64,000 nucleotides of DNA from Flavobacteriales bacterium (lineage in GTDB: Bacteria; Bacteroidota; Bacteroidia; Flavobacteriales_F; PHOS-HE28): assembly GCA_019912395.1 (NCBI GenBank), contig JAIOIH010000021.1, positions 52,602 through 116,601 on the forward strand, in the 5' to 3' direction. Shown here in pieces: positions 62,630-64,000 of the stretch; position 1 is the first letter of the stretch; every line of letters starts with the position of its first letter. The notes beneath the pieces are model-generated. The model searched no databases. It was not told where the DNA came from and saw nothing but the letters and a program-made list of their open reading frames with translations. The position numbers and the translations under genes are program-made.

Positions 62630-63796
62630 TTATGAAGTGCCTTCGTCGCGTGGGATGATCCCCGTACCATTCCCGCCCATCCCTTGGAATCCCGGAGCGA
62701 ATTGCTCGCGCTCCCAGACCTCGGTCTGCTTGCGGATGCTTTCGTCATGCACCGTGTCCATCAAGGCCTGAACAAAGTGCGGCGAAAGCCCCAACTCCTT
62801 GCCCAGAACCTGTTGTGCCCGCATGATGCGCCTCCAGCGCTCGGGCTGCAGGATCGCAATGTTGTGCGCCTGCTTGAAGCGACCGATGCGCTCGGAGATC
62901 TCCATGCGCGCGGCGATCTTCTGCAGGATCTCCTCGTCCAGGCGATCGATCAGGTCCCGGTGCTCCTGCAGCTCATCCCGCAGGGTGGGCCCGGCCTTTG
63001 GGGATCGGAAGGTCAAGGCCGTCAACAGCCCGTCCAGGTCGCTCGGTGTCACCTGTTGCGCGGCATCGCTCCGGGCCTGGGCGGGATCGATGTGGGTTTC
63101 CACCATCAGCCCGCTGAAGTTGAGGTCAAGCGCCTGCTGGGCCACCCCCGCCAGCAGCTGCCGGTTGCCCGCAATATGGCTGGGGTCGCCGATCAGTTCC
63201 AGCTCGGGGAAGGCGGCCTTTAGGCGCACCGGGAATTCCCACATCGGGCTGTTCCTGAAAGGTGTCCGCTCGAACCAATGAAAGCCCCGATGGATCGCGG
63301 CCAGTCGCTTGATGCCAGCGGCGTACATGCGCTCCAACGCTCCGATCCACAACTGCAGGTCCGGGTTCACCGGGTTCTTCACGAAGACCGGGATGTCCAC
63401 TCCTGCGAGCGCATCGGCGATGGCCTGCACGCTGAAGGGGTTGGGCGTGGTGCGCGCGCCGATCCACAGCATGTCCACCCCGGCCTTCAGCGCGGCCTCC
63501 ACATGTGCCGACGTGGCCACCTCCGTCATGGTCAACAGACCCGTTCGCTCCTTCGCTTCGGCCAACCAAGGCAGGGCGGCCTCGCCCGCGCCCTCGAATC
63601 CTCCGGGACGGGTACGCGGCTTCCATGACCCGGCGCGGAACACCTTTACCTGAGGTGCGTGTTCCGCGATCCCTTCCGCCGTGGCCAGCACCTGCTCGCG
63701 ACTTTCGGCGCTGCACGGCCCGGCGATCAACAAGGGCCTGTCCAAGCCAAGGCCCCATTGGGCGAAGGGGAGGGGGAGGATGTTCGGTTCGGCCAT
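62630..63796 (-). CDS. bifunctional DAHP synthase / chorismate mutase (type II)
   Basis: 388 residues from ATG 63796; a TTG three codons earlier lies beside the -7 box and is less likely. The N-terminal DAHP synthase (LLIAGPCSAES, FRAGSWKPRTRPGGFEG, IGARTTPNPFSVQ, FVKNPVNPD) is followed by a chorismate mutase domain (HRDLIDRLDEEILQKIAARM, residues about 285-375). This fusion is usual in Bacteroidota and lets prephenate-path metabolites feed back on the first aromatic step. It makes DAHP from phosphoenolpyruvate and erythrose 4-phosphate and converts chorismate to prephenate. Confidence 0.95.
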   Translation of the reverse strand: MAEPNILPLPFAQWGLGLDRPLLIAGPCSAESREQVLATAEGIAEHAPQVKVFRAGSWKPRTRPGGFEGAGEAALPWLAEAKERTGLLTMTEVATSAHVEAALKAGVDMLWIGARTTPNPFSVQAIADALAGVDIPVFVKNPVNPDLQLWIGALERMYAAGIKRLAAIHRGFHWFERTPFRNSPMWEFPVRLKAAFPELELIGDPSHIAGNRQLLAGVAQQALDLNFSGLMVETHIDPAQARSDAAQQVTPSDLDGLLTALTFRSPKAGPTLRDELQEHRDLIDRLDEEILQKIAARMEISERIGRFKQAHNIAILQPERWRRIMRAQQVLGKELGLSPHFVQALMDTVHDESIRKQTEVWEREQFAPGFQGMGGNGTGIIPRDEGTS

Positions 63797-63802
63797 GGGA
63801 TG

Positions 63803-63810
63803 CAAAGGTA
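63803..63810 (-). promoter_or_regulatory. -7 element TACCTTTG for DAHP synthase/chorismate mutase
   Basis: Exact TAnnTTTG match ending 6 bases before the ATG, so the mRNA would be nearly leaderless. No clear -33 box. Confidence 0.55.
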
Positions 63811-63879
63811 TTGGGTGTGCCCCATGCTGTTCGGTATGCCCTTGGTGCGTATCTTGTGGAAAACGAATCCCCTATTGCC

Positions 63880-64000
63880 ATGGACACCAAGCCGAATCCT
63901 GACCCGAAGCCCCGTCCGCTGGGCAATGAGAGCCCGGACCCCTTCTCCCCGACCCTTCCTCCTGGTTCCCTGCACGAGCGGTTGCGGCAGGAGGAAGATG
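63880..64000 (+). CDS. unknown proline-rich protein, 3' partial
   Basis: The ATG at 63880 begins MDTKPNPDPKPRPLGNE, continuing PTLPPGSLHERLRQEED to the window edge (40 codons). A TATCTTGT box lies 22 bases upstream. The N-terminus is proline-rich and hydrophilic with no signal peptide. Function cannot be read. Confidence 0.5.
   Translation, partial: MDTKPNPDPKPRPLGNESPDPFSPTLPPGSLHERLRQEED

Overview
The window is a compact, GC-rich (roughly 60 % by eye) chromosomal segment of a Bacteroidota bacterium, most likely an uncultured member of the Flavobacteriales. The lineage call rests on type IX secretion (T9SS) hallmarks: gliding-motility-type and type A C-terminal sorting domains, PorP/SprF and a PorE-like protein. 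It is supported by -7 promoter elements of the TAnnTTTG type, the near absence of Shine-Dalgarno sites, and Bacteroidota-style genes such as DUF2723, tandem cytochrome oxidase subunit III genes, and a DAHP synthase/chorismate mutase fusion. I see no rRNA, CRISPR array, prophage or plasmid functions. About 60 genes cover nearly all of the window, many joined by ATGA overlaps.

Layout. 1-7090 (+): a very large repetitive surface protein (5' end outside the window), then a PorP/SprF-like outer-membrane protein and a PorE-like TPR/beta-propeller/OmpA protein, translationally coupled. 7068-11080 (-): a polysaccharide deacetylase and a DUF2723 GT-C membrane protein. 11213: tRNA-Gln(TTG) with terminator. 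11398-18847 (-): guanine deaminase, a VOC protein, aspS, a lipoprotein, a methyltransferase next to a duplicated hppD tail, then hppD and hmgA (tyrosine catabolism) and trhO (tRNA modification). 18936-22406 (+): SDR-type threonine dehydrogenase, a MORN-repeat protein and glutamate dehydrogenase. 22497-26556: a bacilliredoxin (-) and an M36 metalloprotease (+). 26610-31071 (-): accessory genes of an aa3-type oxidase, namely heme O synthase, two subunits III, subunit IV, SCO, DUF420 and a small membrane protein; subunits I and II are not here. 31157-35460 (-): a WecA/MraY-like initiating sugar-phosphate transferase between two Wzi-like outer-membrane proteins. 35670-36623 (+): a small T9SS type A cargo behind a well-formed promoter. 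36719-44287 (-): GDP-L-fucose synthesis (fcl, gmd), cysQ and two amidohydrolase-family proteins. 44391-48852 (+): a membrane protein coupled to a lipoprotein cytochrome c, then hflX and a class A penicillin-binding protein. 49017-50382: an IS3-family insertion sequence. 50426-56195: TMEM175-type channel, msrB, aldo/keto reductase, a REP-type tyrosine transposase with palindromes at both ends, an NdpA-like protein and a secreted SGNH hydrolase. 56314-59701 (-): a molybdenum-cofactor operon (moaD, mobA, moeA, TauE/SafE exporter, ThiF-like). 59783-63796 (-): a large CRTAC1/FG-GAP T9SS cargo and DAHP synthase/chorismate mutase. The last gene (63880, +) runs off the window.

Working together: several blocks serve the cell surface (T9SS cargo and machinery, Wzi/WecA/fucose polysaccharide genes, deacetylase, PBP1A). 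Others serve aerobic respiration (oxidase assembly, lipoprotein cytochrome c) and amino-acid catabolism (HPPD/HGD, TDH, GDH). No single block is a clear new defence or mobile system. The most unusual items are a histone-H1-like lysine/alanine tail on Gmd, the duplicated hppD 3' end beside an apparently inserted methyltransferase, the RAYT with identical palindromes at both ends, the Wzi-WecA-Wzi block, and the amidohydrolase pair in which two of three domains lack the metal-binding HxH.
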